64,000 nt of DNA from Falsirhodobacter sp. alg1. Lineage in GTDB: Bacteria > Pseudomonadota > Alphaproteobacteria > Rhodobacterales > Rhodobacteraceae. This document shows positions 8,441-17,359 of the stretch, piece after piece. The position numbers were made by a program, and so were the translations under genes. Under the pieces are notes generated by a model. It saw nothing but the letters and a program-made list of their open reading frames with translations. It ran no database searches and was not told the DNA's origin. Positions within the stretch are counted from its first letter, which is position 1. The number at the start of each line of letters is the position of its first letter. Location: the NCBI RefSeq assembly GCF_000739715.2, contig NZ_BBJC02000005.1:32480-96479 (forward strand), given 5' to 3'.

Positions 8441-9940
8441 CTATCCCATCGTCGGCATCACGAATTCTGCAGCCGTGGGCACACCGGAAGGCCAGCGCGT
8501 AGTGATGGTTTTCAACCGGGTATAGAACCGCACGCCTTCAGGGCCATGCATGTGATGATCTCCGAACAGCGATGCCTTCCACCCCCCGAATGAGTGAAAT
8601 GCCATCGGAACCGGGATCGGCACGTTGATGCCAACCATCCCGACCTCTACTTCCTGGGCAAAGGTCCGGGCTGCATTGCCGTCGCGGGTGAAGATGGCGA
8701 CCCCGTTCCCATATTCATGCTGTGCCACAATGTCGGCGGCCTCTTTGTAATCGCCAGCCCGCACCACGGATAGCACCGGTCCGAAAATCTCGTCTTTCCA
8801 TACGGTCATATCAGGGGTCACGTTGTCCAACAGCGTACCGCCAATGAAATATCCGCCCTCGTATCCCTGTGGCGCAGCAAACCCGCGTCCGTCCACGACC
8901 AGCTTGGCACCTTCGGCCTCACCCTTGTCTACCAGCGACCGGACCTTCTCCAGATGTGCTGCCGTTACCAGAGGCCCCATTTCCGTGGCAGTATCTGACG
9001 CCGGGCCAATTTTCAGCGCTTCGATTTTCGGGACCAGCTTCTCGATCAGGCGGTTGGCTGTTTCTTCGCCCACCGGCACCGCAACCGAAATTGCCATGCA
9101 TCGCTCGCCGGCCGAACCATAGGCCGCCCCCATCAAGGCATCTGTGGCCATGTCAAGATCCGCGTCCGGCATGATGATCGCATGGTTCTTTGCGCCGCCA
9201 AGGGCCTGCACGCGTTTTCCGTTTGCCGTGCCCGTCGTGTAGACATGCCGTGCGATGGGGGTGGAACCTACGAAGCTGATTGCCTTGACATCAGGATGCG
9301 CCAACAGGCGGTCGACGGCCTCCCGGTCGCCCTGAACGACGCTGAATACGCCCTCTGGCAAGCCAGCCTCTGCCAGCCATTCCGCCATCATCAGGGCGGC
9401 CGACGGGGTGCGCTCTGACGGTTTCAGCACAAAGCAGTTGCCGCAGGCCAATGCCACAGGGAACATCCACATCGGCACCATCGCCGGAAAGTTGAACGGG
9501 GTGATACCCGCCACAACGCCAAGAGCCTGCCGCATGGAATGGCTATCCACGCCTGTGCCGACGTTTTCCGTGATCTCGCCCTTCAGCAAGGTCGGGGCGC
9601 CGATGGCGAATTCCACCACTTCCAGACCGCGGGTGATTTCGCCCAAGGCATCATCATGCGTCTTGCCATGTTCGGCAGAAATGACTTTGGCCAGATCATC
9701 TGCCCGCGTTTCCAGCATCGTCTTGAACTTGCCCAGAATGCGGGCGCGGCGCAGCGGCGGGGTCCGGCCCCATGCCGGAAAGGCGGCGACAGCCAAGGCT
9801 ACGGCATGATCGACCTCGGCCGCCGATGCCAGCGCGACCGATGAATTGCTTTGCCCCGTAGCAGGGTTGTAAACGGGCTGGCTGCGCCCCGATGTGCCAG
9901 CCAGCGGGGCGTTGGCAATGAAATGGCCAATCTCGGTCAT
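8441..9940 (-). CDS. mmsA: Methylmalonate-semialdehyde dehydrogenase (CoA-acylating)
   Basis: A 499-residue aldehyde dehydrogenase. MmsA converts methylmalonate or malonate semialdehyde plus CoA and NAD to propionyl- or acetyl-CoA in valine, beta-alanine and inositol breakdown. Features seen are ITPFNFPAMVPMWMFPVALACGN, FVGSTPIARHVY for NAD binding, and the catalytic Cys in GSAGERCMAIS, all characteristic of MmsA. I chose the ATG at 9940, which follows AAAGGATACCCT as ribosome site; the frame extends further upstream without homology. It is the last gene before a bidirectional terminator. A substrate from uracil breakdown (malonate semialdehyde) would fit the dihydropyrimidinase and M20 genes elsewhere in the window, but that link is only inferred. 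Confidence 0.93.
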   Translation of the reverse strand: MTEIGHFIANAPLAGTSGRSQPVYNPATGQSNSSVALASAAEVDHAVALAVAAFPAWGRTPPLRRARILGKFKTMLETRADDLAKVISAEHGKTHDDALGEITRGLEVVEFAIGAPTLLKGEITENVGTGVDSHSMRQALGVVAGITPFNFPAMVPMWMFPVALACGNCFVLKPSERTPSAALMMAEWLAEAGLPEGVFSVVQGDREAVDRLLAHPDVKAISFVGSTPIARHVYTTGTANGKRVQALGGAKNHAIIMPDADLDMATDALMGAAYGSAGERCMAISVAVPVGEETANRLIEKLVPKIEALKIGPASDTATEMGPLVTAAHLEKVRSLVDKGEAEGAKLVVDGRGFAAPQGYEGGYFIGGTLLDNVTPDMTVWKDEIFGPVLSVVRAGDYKEAADIVAQHEYGNGVAIFTRDGNAARTFAQEVEVGMVGINVPIPVPMAFHSFGGWKASLFGDHHMHGPEGVRFYTRLKTITTRWPSGVPTAAEFVMPTMG

Positions 9941-10008
9941 AGGGTATCCTTTTGCGGTTCGCATCATTCTTGAGGCATATAACCACGCGATCTCCCCTAC
10001 GTCGACAT

Positions 10009-11250
10009 TTACCCCCGCGTATTCTGCGCTGCCAGTGCCAGCCCGTCCACAACGGCTGTAAATACCTCGCTTCGCAGCAATTCCGCCTTCGGGCACAGTT
10101 CTGTCGCGATATCTTCGACCATACGCATCAGGCTGGACCCGCCTACAAGCACAACGCGGTCAATATCGCCGGCACGTATTCCGGCACGGTTGATTGTTTC
10201 CTGCGCGGCATCGGCCAGATCGGCGCGATATCCTGATAGGGAGACATCTAGGCTGGTTCTTGATATGACCGGTGCAAGGCCCGCCTCAACGAAGCCCATC
10301 TCTATCGCGCCATCTTGGCCGGAGTTGGCAACGATCTTGCCCCGTTCCACCGCAAAGGCGAGTTCGTGCCCCAGCTCTTCTGCCAGCACCGTCTCAAGGC
10401 GGTCCATGCGTGTTTCGGGCGTTGCCTGCCGTACCATCCGCGCAACGCTCCGGCGCGTTTCGGGGGTATAGACAAAGGGTATCTTGGCCCATGTCGATAG
10501 CTCTACATAGACCGCATTCGGAACCGGCAACAGGCCCGCCCCCATATCCCGCTTCAGGGCGCCGCCATGTCCCAGAGCCGGCATGGCGTGGGCCATGGAC
10601 ACGACATGGTCGAAATCCGTTCCACCCAACCGGATGCCGTGGCTTGCCAATATTTCCACACCATGATCACCGGTGCGGAACACCGAAAAGTCCGACGTCC
10701 CGCCGCCAATATCGACCACCAGTCCCAGCCCGCCGCGCTGCCCCATCGCGCCACAGGCAATTGCCGCGGCCTCCGGTTCCGGAAGGAATGCCGCCGAATG
10801 AAATCCTGCGGCGATGTAGCAGGCGCGCAGGTCGTCTTCGGCCTGCTTATCCCGCGCTGGATCATGGTGAAACCTTGCGGGGCGCCCTGACAGCGCATGA
10901 TGAAAGGTCATGCCTGTCGCCGTTTCGGCGCGTGTGCGGATTTCGACCAGAAAGTCGGTGATGATGTCGGCCAGTGTCCGGCGCTTCCCCCCGATCAATC
11001 GCGATTCATGCAGAAGCGGCGTTCCCAATACGGATTTCAGGGCACGCATGTACCGCCCTTCGTCACCGGCGATCAGCGCCGCGCCTGCGGCAGAACCGAT
11101 CCGCAATGCCTCCCCCTTGGGTAGGAAAATTGCGGTCGGAAGGGTTTCATGGCCCGGTTCCAGCTGGATACGGAATATCCCCTCAGGCGAAGCCACGGCG
11201 GCTGCGGAATTCGAGGTGCCAAAGTCGATTGCGAGGGTATCAGTGTTCAT
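10009..11250 (-). CDS. Hsp70-family (YegD-like) ATPase
   Basis: A 413-residue protein of the DnaK/YegD actin-fold family. The phosphate motifs are clear: IDFGTSNSAAAVA (residues 8-20), VVDIGGGTSDFSVF in the middle and VVLVGGSSLMRMV near the end. It lacks the C-terminal peptide-binding domain of DnaK, as YegD does, so it is probably an accessory chaperone-like ATPase of unknown client. It ends 68 bases before mmsA in the same direction, but there is no evidence for functional linkage. Confidence 0.87.
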   Translation of the reverse strand: MNTDTLAIDFGTSNSAAAVASPEGIFRIQLEPGHETLPTAIFLPKGEALRIGSAAGAALIAGDEGRYMRALKSVLGTPLLHESRLIGGKRRTLADIITDFLVEIRTRAETATGMTFHHALSGRPARFHHDPARDKQAEDDLRACYIAAGFHSAAFLPEPEAAAIACGAMGQRGGLGLVVDIGGGTSDFSVFRTGDHGVEILASHGIRLGGTDFDHVVSMAHAMPALGHGGALKRDMGAGLLPVPNAVYVELSTWAKIPFVYTPETRRSVARMVRQATPETRMDRLETVLAEELGHELAFAVERGKIVANSGQDGAIEMGFVEAGLAPVISRTSLDVSLSGYRADLADAAQETINRAGIRAGDIDRVVLVGGSSLMRMVEDIATELCPKAELLRSEVFTAVVDGLALAAQNTRG

Positions 11251-11318
11251 GCCAAGGCCTGCCGGATGGTGGGACCGGACCGGTTATGCGCAATCCCCCG
11301 TAGGTGCAAGGCCGTTGG

Positions 11319-11786
11319 TCAGAGCGCGATCACCGACTGTTCCACAACCGCCTCCATCGAGACATGGCTGGAGGTTGAATGGACAAAGGGAAGGCCTGAG
11401 ATATGCTCGCTCATGATGCGACGATAATCGGCCATGTCCACCGATCGCACTTTCAGAAGATAATCGCAGCCGCCCGCGATCATGTAGCATTCTTCTACCT
11501 CGCCGATCTGTTTGACGGCGGCATTGAAGCGGGAAAGGGCAGCTTCGCGCGTATCCTCCATCTTCACCTCGACATACGTGATATGTGTCAGACCCAGACG
11601 GATGGGCGACAGAATTGCTCGATAGGCCGAGATGACACCGCTGTCTTCCAGCGCCTTGATGCGCGCGGCAACCGGCGTTTTTGACAGGCCGATCCGGCGC
11701 GCAAGTTCGGCGACAGTGATCCGCGCATTGCGCTGCAATTCGGTCAGGATCTTGCGATCGAGGGTATCGATGTGCGGTTGTGCCAA
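11319..11786 (-). CDS. putR: Lrp/AsnC-type regulator, probable putA activator (PutR)
   Basis: A 155-residue Lrp-family regulator. The winged helix-turn-helix is at about residues 5-60 (ARITVAELARRIGLSKTPVAARIKALEDSGVI), followed by the effector-binding RAM domain. No ATG is available at the proper N terminus; a TTG at 11786 preceded by GAGG at suitable spacing gives AQPHIDTLDRKIL, the usual Lrp start. A far longer open frame upstream is antisense to putA and not real. The gene is divergent from putA, the arrangement known for PutR, which activates putA when proline is present. Confidence 0.85.
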   Translation of the reverse strand: MAQPHIDTLDRKILTELQRNARITVAELARRIGLSKTPVAARIKALEDSGVISAYRAILSPIRLGLTHITYVEVKMEDTREAALSRFNAAVKQIGEVEECYMIAGGCDYLLKVRSVDMADYRRIMSEHISGLPFVHSTSSHVSMEAVVEQSVIAL

Positions 11787-11894
11787 AACATCCTCGTAAA
11801 TTATGTGAAAAAGCCTATCGGACCATATATCTTTGGTCACATCGCCTATCAACCATGCGGTATGTTCGCGTACAAGCCTGCCCGGAGTTCGCAG
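11787..11894. promoter_or_regulatory. Divergent putR-putA regulatory region
   Basis: 108 bases between the two starts. It contains a GACCA / TGGTC inverted repeat (11821-11825 and 11834-11838, 8-base spacer) and two direct copies of GCCTATC (11813-11819 and 11844-11850) 31 bases apart, about three helical turns. These are candidate Lrp-type binding sites. Confidence 0.5.
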
Positions 11895-14800
11895 ATGACA
11901 TTTTCCGCCTTTACCCCCGCCGCAAAAACAGCCCCCGAGGGCAGTCTGCTGAATAATCCGTATCGTTGTAGTGAGGCAGTGGCAGCACGGGCAACCGATC
12001 TCATCCGCCGCGCGCGTGAGGGGCGTCCCGGCTTGATGGAGCGTTTCCTGGGGGAGTACGGCCTTTCGACTGCCGAAGGTGTGGCGCTGATGACATTGGC
12101 AGAGGCACTGTTGCGGGTGCCGGATTCTGCAACAGCAGACGCCCTGATCGCGGATCGCATCGTTCCGGCGGACTGGAAAAGCCATGCGGGGCAATCCGAT
12201 GACATGCTGATCAATGCAGCCACCCGCGGGCTGATGGTGGCGCAATGGCTGTTGCCTCGTGCACCGGTCGTGCGCCCGGTCGTGCGCCATGCGGCAATCC
12301 GGGCGATGAAGGAGATGGGCCGACAGTTCGTATTGGGCGAAAATATCCGGGCGGCCCTGCAGCGGGCCCGCAAGGCCGAGGCGAAAGGCTACACCTACAG
12401 CTACGATATGCTGGGAGAGGCGGCGATGACCGCAGCCGATGCCAAACGCTACGCCCGTTCCTATTCCGACGCGATCGCCACCTTGGCCGAGCATGGCGGC
12501 GAAGGTGGTGTCGCCGACCGGCCCGGCATTTCGGTGAAATTGTCGGCCCTGCATCCACGATACGAGGTGGCGCAGCAGGACCGTGTCATGGCCGAACTGG
12601 TCCCCGTGGTGGCATCTCTTGCCCGTCAGGCAGCGGCCGCTGGTATCGGCTTCAACATTGATGCCGAGGAGCAGGACCGTCTTGTCCTGTCACTACGCGT
12701 GATCGAGGATGTTCTGGCCGATCCGGCCCTTGCCGGATGGGACGGCTTCGGCGTGGTCGTGCAGGCCTATGGCAAGCGTTCGGGGGCCGTGATCGACTGG
12801 CTGGCGGAAACGGCCAAACGGCTGGACCGTCGCCTTATGGTGCGCCTGGTCAAGGGGGCCTATTGGGATACGGAAATGAAGCGGGCGCAAGTGGATGGCC
12901 ATGAGGGCTTTCCCCTGTTCACGCGCAAGGCCGCAACCGATGTGAATTACCTGACCCTTGCACGGAAGCTTTTCGGATATTCCGACTGCATCTATCCGCA
13001 ATTTGCAACGCATAACGCGCACACCGTTGCCGCTGTTCTGGAAATGGCTGCCGGGCGCCCCTATGAATTCCAGCGTTTGCATGGTATGGGCGAAGGATTG
13101 CACGATCTGGTATTGAAGGAAACCGGCGGACGGTGCCGCATCTATGCGCCGGTCGGCGCGCATCGTGACCTGCTGGCGTATCTTGTGCGGCGATTGCTGG
13201 AAAACGGCGCAAACTCTTCCTTCGTGAACCAGATGGCTGATCCGGCGGTGCCGCCCTCCGCGATGGCCGGCGATCCGGCGTTGTCCCTGCATGAACCTGC
13301 GCCCGCTGTGCTGCGCGAACCTGCCGATCTGTTCGGTGCTGCTCGCCGGAACTCCAGGGGTTGGGATCTGACCGAGGAGGGCGTGCTGGCCGCGCTGGCC
13401 ACCGCGCGTGCTGAAACCATGCCCGAGGCTGCCGGAACGGATCCGGCCACGGCGCTGAACGCCGCGCGGACCTGGGATGCGCCTGTTGCCGAACGCGCCC
13501 GCGTCCTGCGTGCCGCAGCCGATCTGCATGAGGCCGCTGTCGCTCCGATCATCGAATTGCTGATGCGCGAAGGTGGTAAGACCTGGCCTGATGCCATCGG
13601 CGAACTGCGCGAAGCTGTCGATTTCCTGCGCTACTACGCCACTGAGGCCGAGACGGCCGGTGAGAATGCGCCACGCGGTATCATAACGGCAATCTCTCCA
13701 TGGAATTTTCCCTTGGCCATTTTCCTGGGGCAAGTCTGCGCCGCCTTGGCAACCGGCAATGCGGTGCTGGCAAAGCCCGCCGAGCAGACCCCCCGCATCG
13801 CGGCGCTTTCGCTCGCCTTGATGCATAAGGCAGGTGTCCCCGAAACCGCCCTGCAACTGGTGCCGGGAGACGGTCCGACCGTGGGCGTTGCGCTGACCAC
13901 CGATCCTCGGGTGGCCGGGGTGGTCTTTACCGGATCGACCGGCACGGCGCATCTGATCCGCCGTGCCATGGCCGCGTCACTGGATCCCGGCGCGCCGCTG
14001 ATTGCCGAAACCGGTGGTCTGAATGCGATGATCGTGGATTCTACCGCGCTGCCGGAACAGGCGGTCCGAGATATTGTGGGATCGGCTTTCCGCTCGGCAG
14101 GGCAGCGGTGCTCGGCCTTGCGCTGCCTGTACCTGCAGGAAGATATCGCCCCCCATATGCTGGAGATGATCCGCGGCGCGATGGACGAGCTCGTTGTCGG
14201 CGATCCTGCGAACCTGTCCACAGACGTTGGCCCCGTCATCGATACGGAGGCACAAGGCGGCATTGCCGATCATATCGCAATTGCCCGCGCCGAGGGGCGT
14301 ATCCTGCACCAGATCGTGGCGCCAAAGGACGGCATCTTCATTGCGCCTACGATGATCGGCGTAAACGGTATTGCCGACCTCAAGGAAGAAATTTTCGGCC
14401 CGGTTCTGCATGTTGCAACCTTTGCCGCCAAGGATATCAACCGCGTGGTCGATGCGGTCAACGAGGCGGGATACGGGCTTACTTTCGGGCTGCACAGCCG
14501 TATCACGGGGCGTATCGATACCGTCGGCGGCCGCGTGGACGCCGGGAACCTGTATGTAAACCGCAACCAGATCGGCGCTGTCGTCGGCAGTCAGCCCTTT
14601 GGCGGTGAGGGGCTTTCGGGTACGGGGCCAAAGGCGGGCGGACCACTCTACCTTGGCCGCTTTCGCAAACCCGAACCTGTATCGGCACAGGGTGTATGGG
14701 AAAAACCTGCCGATCTTGCCGCGCTGGAGCGGGCATTGGGTGCCCCTGTCGCAGGTAGGACGACCAGCCGTCAAATGCCGGGTCCGACGGGCGAGGAGAA

Positions 14801-15137
14801 CCGCCTGACAATTCTGCCGCGCGGCCCTATCCTGTGTCTTGGACCGGGGGAAGGGGTGGCAAAACAGCAGGCAGAGGCTGTCCGTGCCCTTGGTGGGCAT
14901 GCGGTGATCGCCGATGGTGCTGTTCCCCCCGAGGCATTGGTAACGATGCCCTATGTGGCCTGCGTTCTGTATTGGGGACCTGATGCGCGAAGCTTTGCGC
15001 AGGCTCTGGCCCGGCGTGAAGGGCCGATCGTGGCACTGGTAACAGCCATGCCGGATGCCGGCTATGTGCTGCATGAACGCCATCTGTGCATTGACACCAC
15101 GGCTGCAGGAGGTAATGCCGCGCTTCTGGCCGGCTGA
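11895..15137 (+). CDS. putA: Bifunctional proline dehydrogenase / P5C dehydrogenase PutA
   Basis: A 1080-residue enzyme that oxidises proline to glutamate in two steps. The N-terminal arm and FAD-dependent proline dehydrogenase barrel come first (VKGAYWDTEMKRAQ, PQFATHNAHT, and YEFQRLHGMGE are seen). The NAD-dependent P5C dehydrogenase follows, with catalytic Glu705 in AETGG and Cys739 in AGQRCSALRC. EEIFGPVLHV marks the end of the catalytic part and a short C-terminal domain closes the protein. No ribbon-helix-helix DNA-binding domain is present, so this PutA does not repress its own gene, in line with the divergent Lrp regulator. I chose the ATG at 11895 (CGGAG upstream); the frame extends 41 codons further without homology. 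Confidence 0.96.
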   Translation: MTFSAFTPAAKTAPEGSLLNNPYRCSEAVAARATDLIRRAREGRPGLMERFLGEYGLSTAEGVALMTLAEALLRVPDSATADALIADRIVPADWKSHAGQSDDMLINAATRGLMVAQWLLPRAPVVRPVVRHAAIRAMKEMGRQFVLGENIRAALQRARKAEAKGYTYSYDMLGEAAMTAADAKRYARSYSDAIATLAEHGGEGGVADRPGISVKLSALHPRYEVAQQDRVMAELVPVVASLARQAAAAGIGFNIDAEEQDRLVLSLRVIEDVLADPALAGWDGFGVVVQAYGKRSGAVIDWLAETAKRLDRRLMVRLVKGAYWDTEMKRAQVDGHEGFPLFTRKAATDVNYLTLARKLFGYSDCIYPQFATHNAHTVAAVLEMAAGRPYEFQRLHGMGEGLHDLVLKETGGRCRIYAPVGAHRDLLAYLVRRLLENGANSSFVNQMADPAVPPSAMAGDPALSLHEPAPAVLREPADLFGAARRNSRGWDLTEEGVLAALATARAETMPEAAGTDPATALNAARTWDAPVAERARVLRAAADLHEAAVAPIIELLMREGGKTWPDAIGELREAVDFLRYYATEAETAGENAPRGIITAISPWNFPLAIFLGQVCAALATGNAVLAKPAEQTPRIAALSLALMHKAGVPETALQLVPGDGPTVGVALTTDPRVAGVVFTGSTGTAHLIRRAMAASLDPGAPLIAETGGLNAMIVDSTALPEQAVRDIVGSAFRSAGQRCSALRCLYLQEDIAPHMLEMIRGAMDELVVGDPANLSTDVGPVIDTEAQGGIADHIAIARAEGRILHQIVAPKDGIFIAPTMIGVNGIADLKEEIFGPVLHVATFAAKDINRVVDAVNEAGYGLTFGLHSRITGRIDTVGGRVDAGNLYVNRNQIGAVVGSQPFGGEGLSGTGPKAGGPLYLGRFRKPEPVSAQGVWEKPADLAALERALGAPVAGRTTSRQMPGPTGEENRLTILPRGPILCLGPGEGVAKQQAEAVRALGGHAVIADGAVPPEALVTMPYVACVLYWGPDARSFAQALARREGPIVALVTAMPDAGYVLHERHLCIDTTAAGGNAALLAG

Positions 15138-15193
15138 TTTGCGGGAACAGCACGGTGCCGCGCAACGTTGGGGTGCCAAAGCTGGGGGCGCAA

Positions 15194-16786
15194 ATGGGGC
15201 GACGGAAACGTCTGATGGTGGCGCTGGTGGCAGGAACTGCCCTGCTGGCGCTGCGCCGGTCCACGCGTCTGCCAGCGCGAGGGCTGTGCACGGCCCCGCC
15301 ATCACGCCCCAAACCGGACGATACGCGCCTTGGTCGAGCGGCCAAGGCGCGTGTTGCCTATCGGGGGCGTAAATCCGGCATCCACCTTTTGACAGATGCA
15401 CAGGATGCATTCGCCGCTAGGGTTCTTATGGCGCGGCAAGCCGAGCGCACGCTCGATATGCAATATTATATCTGGCACGGGGACCTGACAGGCACCCTGA
15501 TGCTGGATGAGGTGTTGCGGGCCGCCGAGCGCGGCGTGCGGGTGCGCCTGTTGCTGGATGACAACGGAGTTTCCGGGATGGACCGCATTCTATCGGCCAT
15601 GAACCGGCATCCGTTGATTGAAATACGTATCTTCAACCCGTTTCTTCCGCGTTTTCCCAAGTCATTGGGGTTTCTGCTGGATTTCAAACGCCTGAACCGT
15701 CGGATGCATAATAAATGCATGATCGCGGACAATGCGGTGGCCATTGTCGGTGGGCGAAATATTGGGGACGAATACTTCGGGGCGGGCGATGGCGGACTGT
15801 TTACCGATCTTGATGCACTGGCAATCGGGCCGGTCGTGCAGGATGTCAGCCATAGCTTTGATGCCTATTGGTCGGCAGATTCCGCCTATCCCGCACAAAG
15901 CATCCTCGGGCGCGGCCCGAAGCGGATGCTGAAGCGCCTGCATCGACGTGCTGCGAAAATCGCGGCTGATCCGGGCGCAATGGAATTCATCCAGCGTATC
16001 GCCGCACAGCCGATCATCGCGCGGTTCCTGACAGGAAATCTGGATCTGGAGTGGGGTCGTGTTCGCGTGATGGCTGATGACCCGGATAAGGTATTGGGCA
16101 AGGCCAAAGACAGTCCGCTTGGCGGGCGGCTGTTCACAGCAATGGGCCGTCCGGAGACGGAACTGGGCATTGTCGCAGGTTATTTCGTGCCGGGACACAT
16201 GGGAATCCGCCATCTGACAGAGCTTGCGCGCAACGGTGTGAATGTCTCGGTCATGACAAACGGGTATGAGGCCACGGATACCGGCATTGTGCATGCCGGA
16301 TACGCCCCCGCGCGCCGTCAATTGCTGCGGGCAGGGGTGCGCCTGTTCGAGATGCGGGCCTATCAGTATGCGGGAGTGAATGCCGGGAATAGCCACCGCG
16401 GTATCGGCAGTATCTGGCGAGGCACCGGCCAAGGCTCCACCGCACGGCTGCGCAGCCGGATTTCCACGCTACATGCCAAGACCTTCACAGTGGATCGGAA
16501 ACGGCTGTTCATCGGGTCATTCAATTTCGATCCACGTTCCTGGGAATTGAATACCGAAATCGGATTTGTAGTCGACAGCCCCGCTTTGGCCGCTCGTGTG
16601 GCCGATGCATTTGAATCGGCCATTCCCCAATGCGCGTATGAAGTGCAACTGCATCATGGACGCATGCAATGGCTGCGTCGAAGCAGTACCGATTTCGAAC
16701 GGTTGCAGCATGAGCCCGGCTTGCGCCTGCCCGCGCGTGCGGTGTTGGGCACTGTCCGGCTGCTACGGCTTCAGTGGTTGTTATGA
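15194..16786 (+). CDS. Phospholipase D / cardiolipin synthase-family protein
   Basis: A protein of about 530 residues with two phospholipase D catalytic motifs: HNKCMIAD in the first half and HAKTFTVD in the second, each followed by the G-G/S-x-N element (VGGRNIGD, IGSFNFDPRS). These two HKD halves form one active site that transfers phosphatidyl groups, as in cardiolipin synthase, or hydrolyses phosphodiesters. One hydrophobic N-terminal segment (LMVALVAGTALLAL) anchors or exports it. The start is uncertain: a GTG at 15155 would give 543 residues, but the ATG at 15194 has a G-rich ribosome site and puts the basic residues right before the hydrophobic segment. It ends seven bases before the convergent Lrp gene. 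Confidence 0.87.
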   Translation: MGRRKRLMVALVAGTALLALRRSTRLPARGLCTAPPSRPKPDDTRLGRAAKARVAYRGRKSGIHLLTDAQDAFAARVLMARQAERTLDMQYYIWHGDLTGTLMLDEVLRAAERGVRVRLLLDDNGVSGMDRILSAMNRHPLIEIRIFNPFLPRFPKSLGFLLDFKRLNRRMHNKCMIADNAVAIVGGRNIGDEYFGAGDGGLFTDLDALAIGPVVQDVSHSFDAYWSADSAYPAQSILGRGPKRMLKRLHRRAAKIAADPGAMEFIQRIAAQPIIARFLTGNLDLEWGRVRVMADDPDKVLGKAKDSPLGGRLFTAMGRPETELGIVAGYFVPGHMGIRHLTELARNGVNVSVMTNGYEATDTGIVHAGYAPARRQLLRAGVRLFEMRAYQYAGVNAGNSHRGIGSIWRGTGQGSTARLRSRISTLHAKTFTVDRKRLFIGSFNFDPRSWELNTEIGFVVDSPALAARVADAFESAIPQCAYEVQLHHGRMQWLRRSSTDFERLQHEPGLRLPARAVLGTVRLLRLQWLL

Positions 16787-16793
16787 CCACCCG

Positions 16794-17249
16794 TCAGATC
16801 GGCAGCGGGCGATTTTCTGCAATACCTTCCATCGCAAAATACGATGTGACGGCATCCAGATCTGCCCCCTCGATCAACTTCTGGTAGACGCGATCATAGC
16901 TTTGCATGTTTTCCGTAACGATACGCAGCATGTAATCGAAATCCCCGCCGATACGATAGAAATCCACCACATCAGGAATGGCCAGAACATGGCGACGGAA
17001 TTCCCGCAGCCATGCGGCAGAATGGTTACGCGTGCGGATCAGCGTGAAAACCACCAGCCCCAGCCCCAGCTGATGGCGATCCAGCTGTAGCGCGGATCCG
17101 CGGATGATACCTGCCTCTTCCATCTGACGGATGCGGCGCCAGCACGCATTCTGCGACATTCCAACCCGTACGGCCAGATCGCGCTGCGACGCGTTTGGGT
17201 CATCCTGCATAGCTTGCAGGATCTTTTGGTTCATATGATCCAACTTCAT
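16794..17249 (-). CDS. Lrp/AsnC family transcriptional regulator
   Basis: A 151-residue Lrp-type regulator: helix-turn-helix in the first 60 residues (ASQRDLAVRVGMSQNACWRRIRQMEEAGII) and a RAM ligand-binding domain (VVDFYRIGGDFDYMLRIV). Ribosome site AAGGA lies just before the ATG. It is divergent from a class V PLP enzyme and probably controls it in response to an amino acid. An 11-base box (GAACGAAGGAT) precedes both genes. Confidence 0.9.
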   Translation of the reverse strand: MKLDHMNQKILQAMQDDPNASQRDLAVRVGMSQNACWRRIRQMEEAGIIRGSALQLDRHQLGLGLVVFTLIRTRNHSAAWLREFRRHVLAIPDVVDFYRIGGDFDYMLRIVTENMQSYDRVYQKLIEGADLDAVTSYFAMEGIAENRPLPI

Positions 17250-17253
17250 GGGT

Positions 17254-17344
17254 ATCCTTCGTTCATTTCATGAAAATGCGTTGGATGTCGCGGGAAGAAA
17301 AGATCAAATCCGCGTTGCTGATCATCCAGAATGGAACGAAGGAT
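17254..17344. promoter_or_regulatory. 11-bp inverted boxes flanking the Lrp/PLP-enzyme divergent promoter
   Basis: ATCCTTCGTTC at 17254-17264 and its exact complement GAACGAAGGAT at 17334-17344. On each strand the box GAACGAAGGAT therefore sits shortly before a start codon. For the lrp gene it includes the AAGGA ribosome site. Could be a paired operator or a shared RNA leader element. Confidence 0.5.
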
Positions 17345-17359
17345 CACAGGAGTACAATT

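Noticed and set aside
11787-12554. A 256-residue N-terminal extension of the putR regulator
   Set aside because: It is antisense to putA. The Lrp homology starts only after the TTG at 11786.
12693-15410. Long open frames antisense to putA (419 and 477 residues)
   Set aside because: They are shadows of the strongly coding putA frame, with odd composition (rich in Arg, Gly, His), no family features and no ribosome sites.
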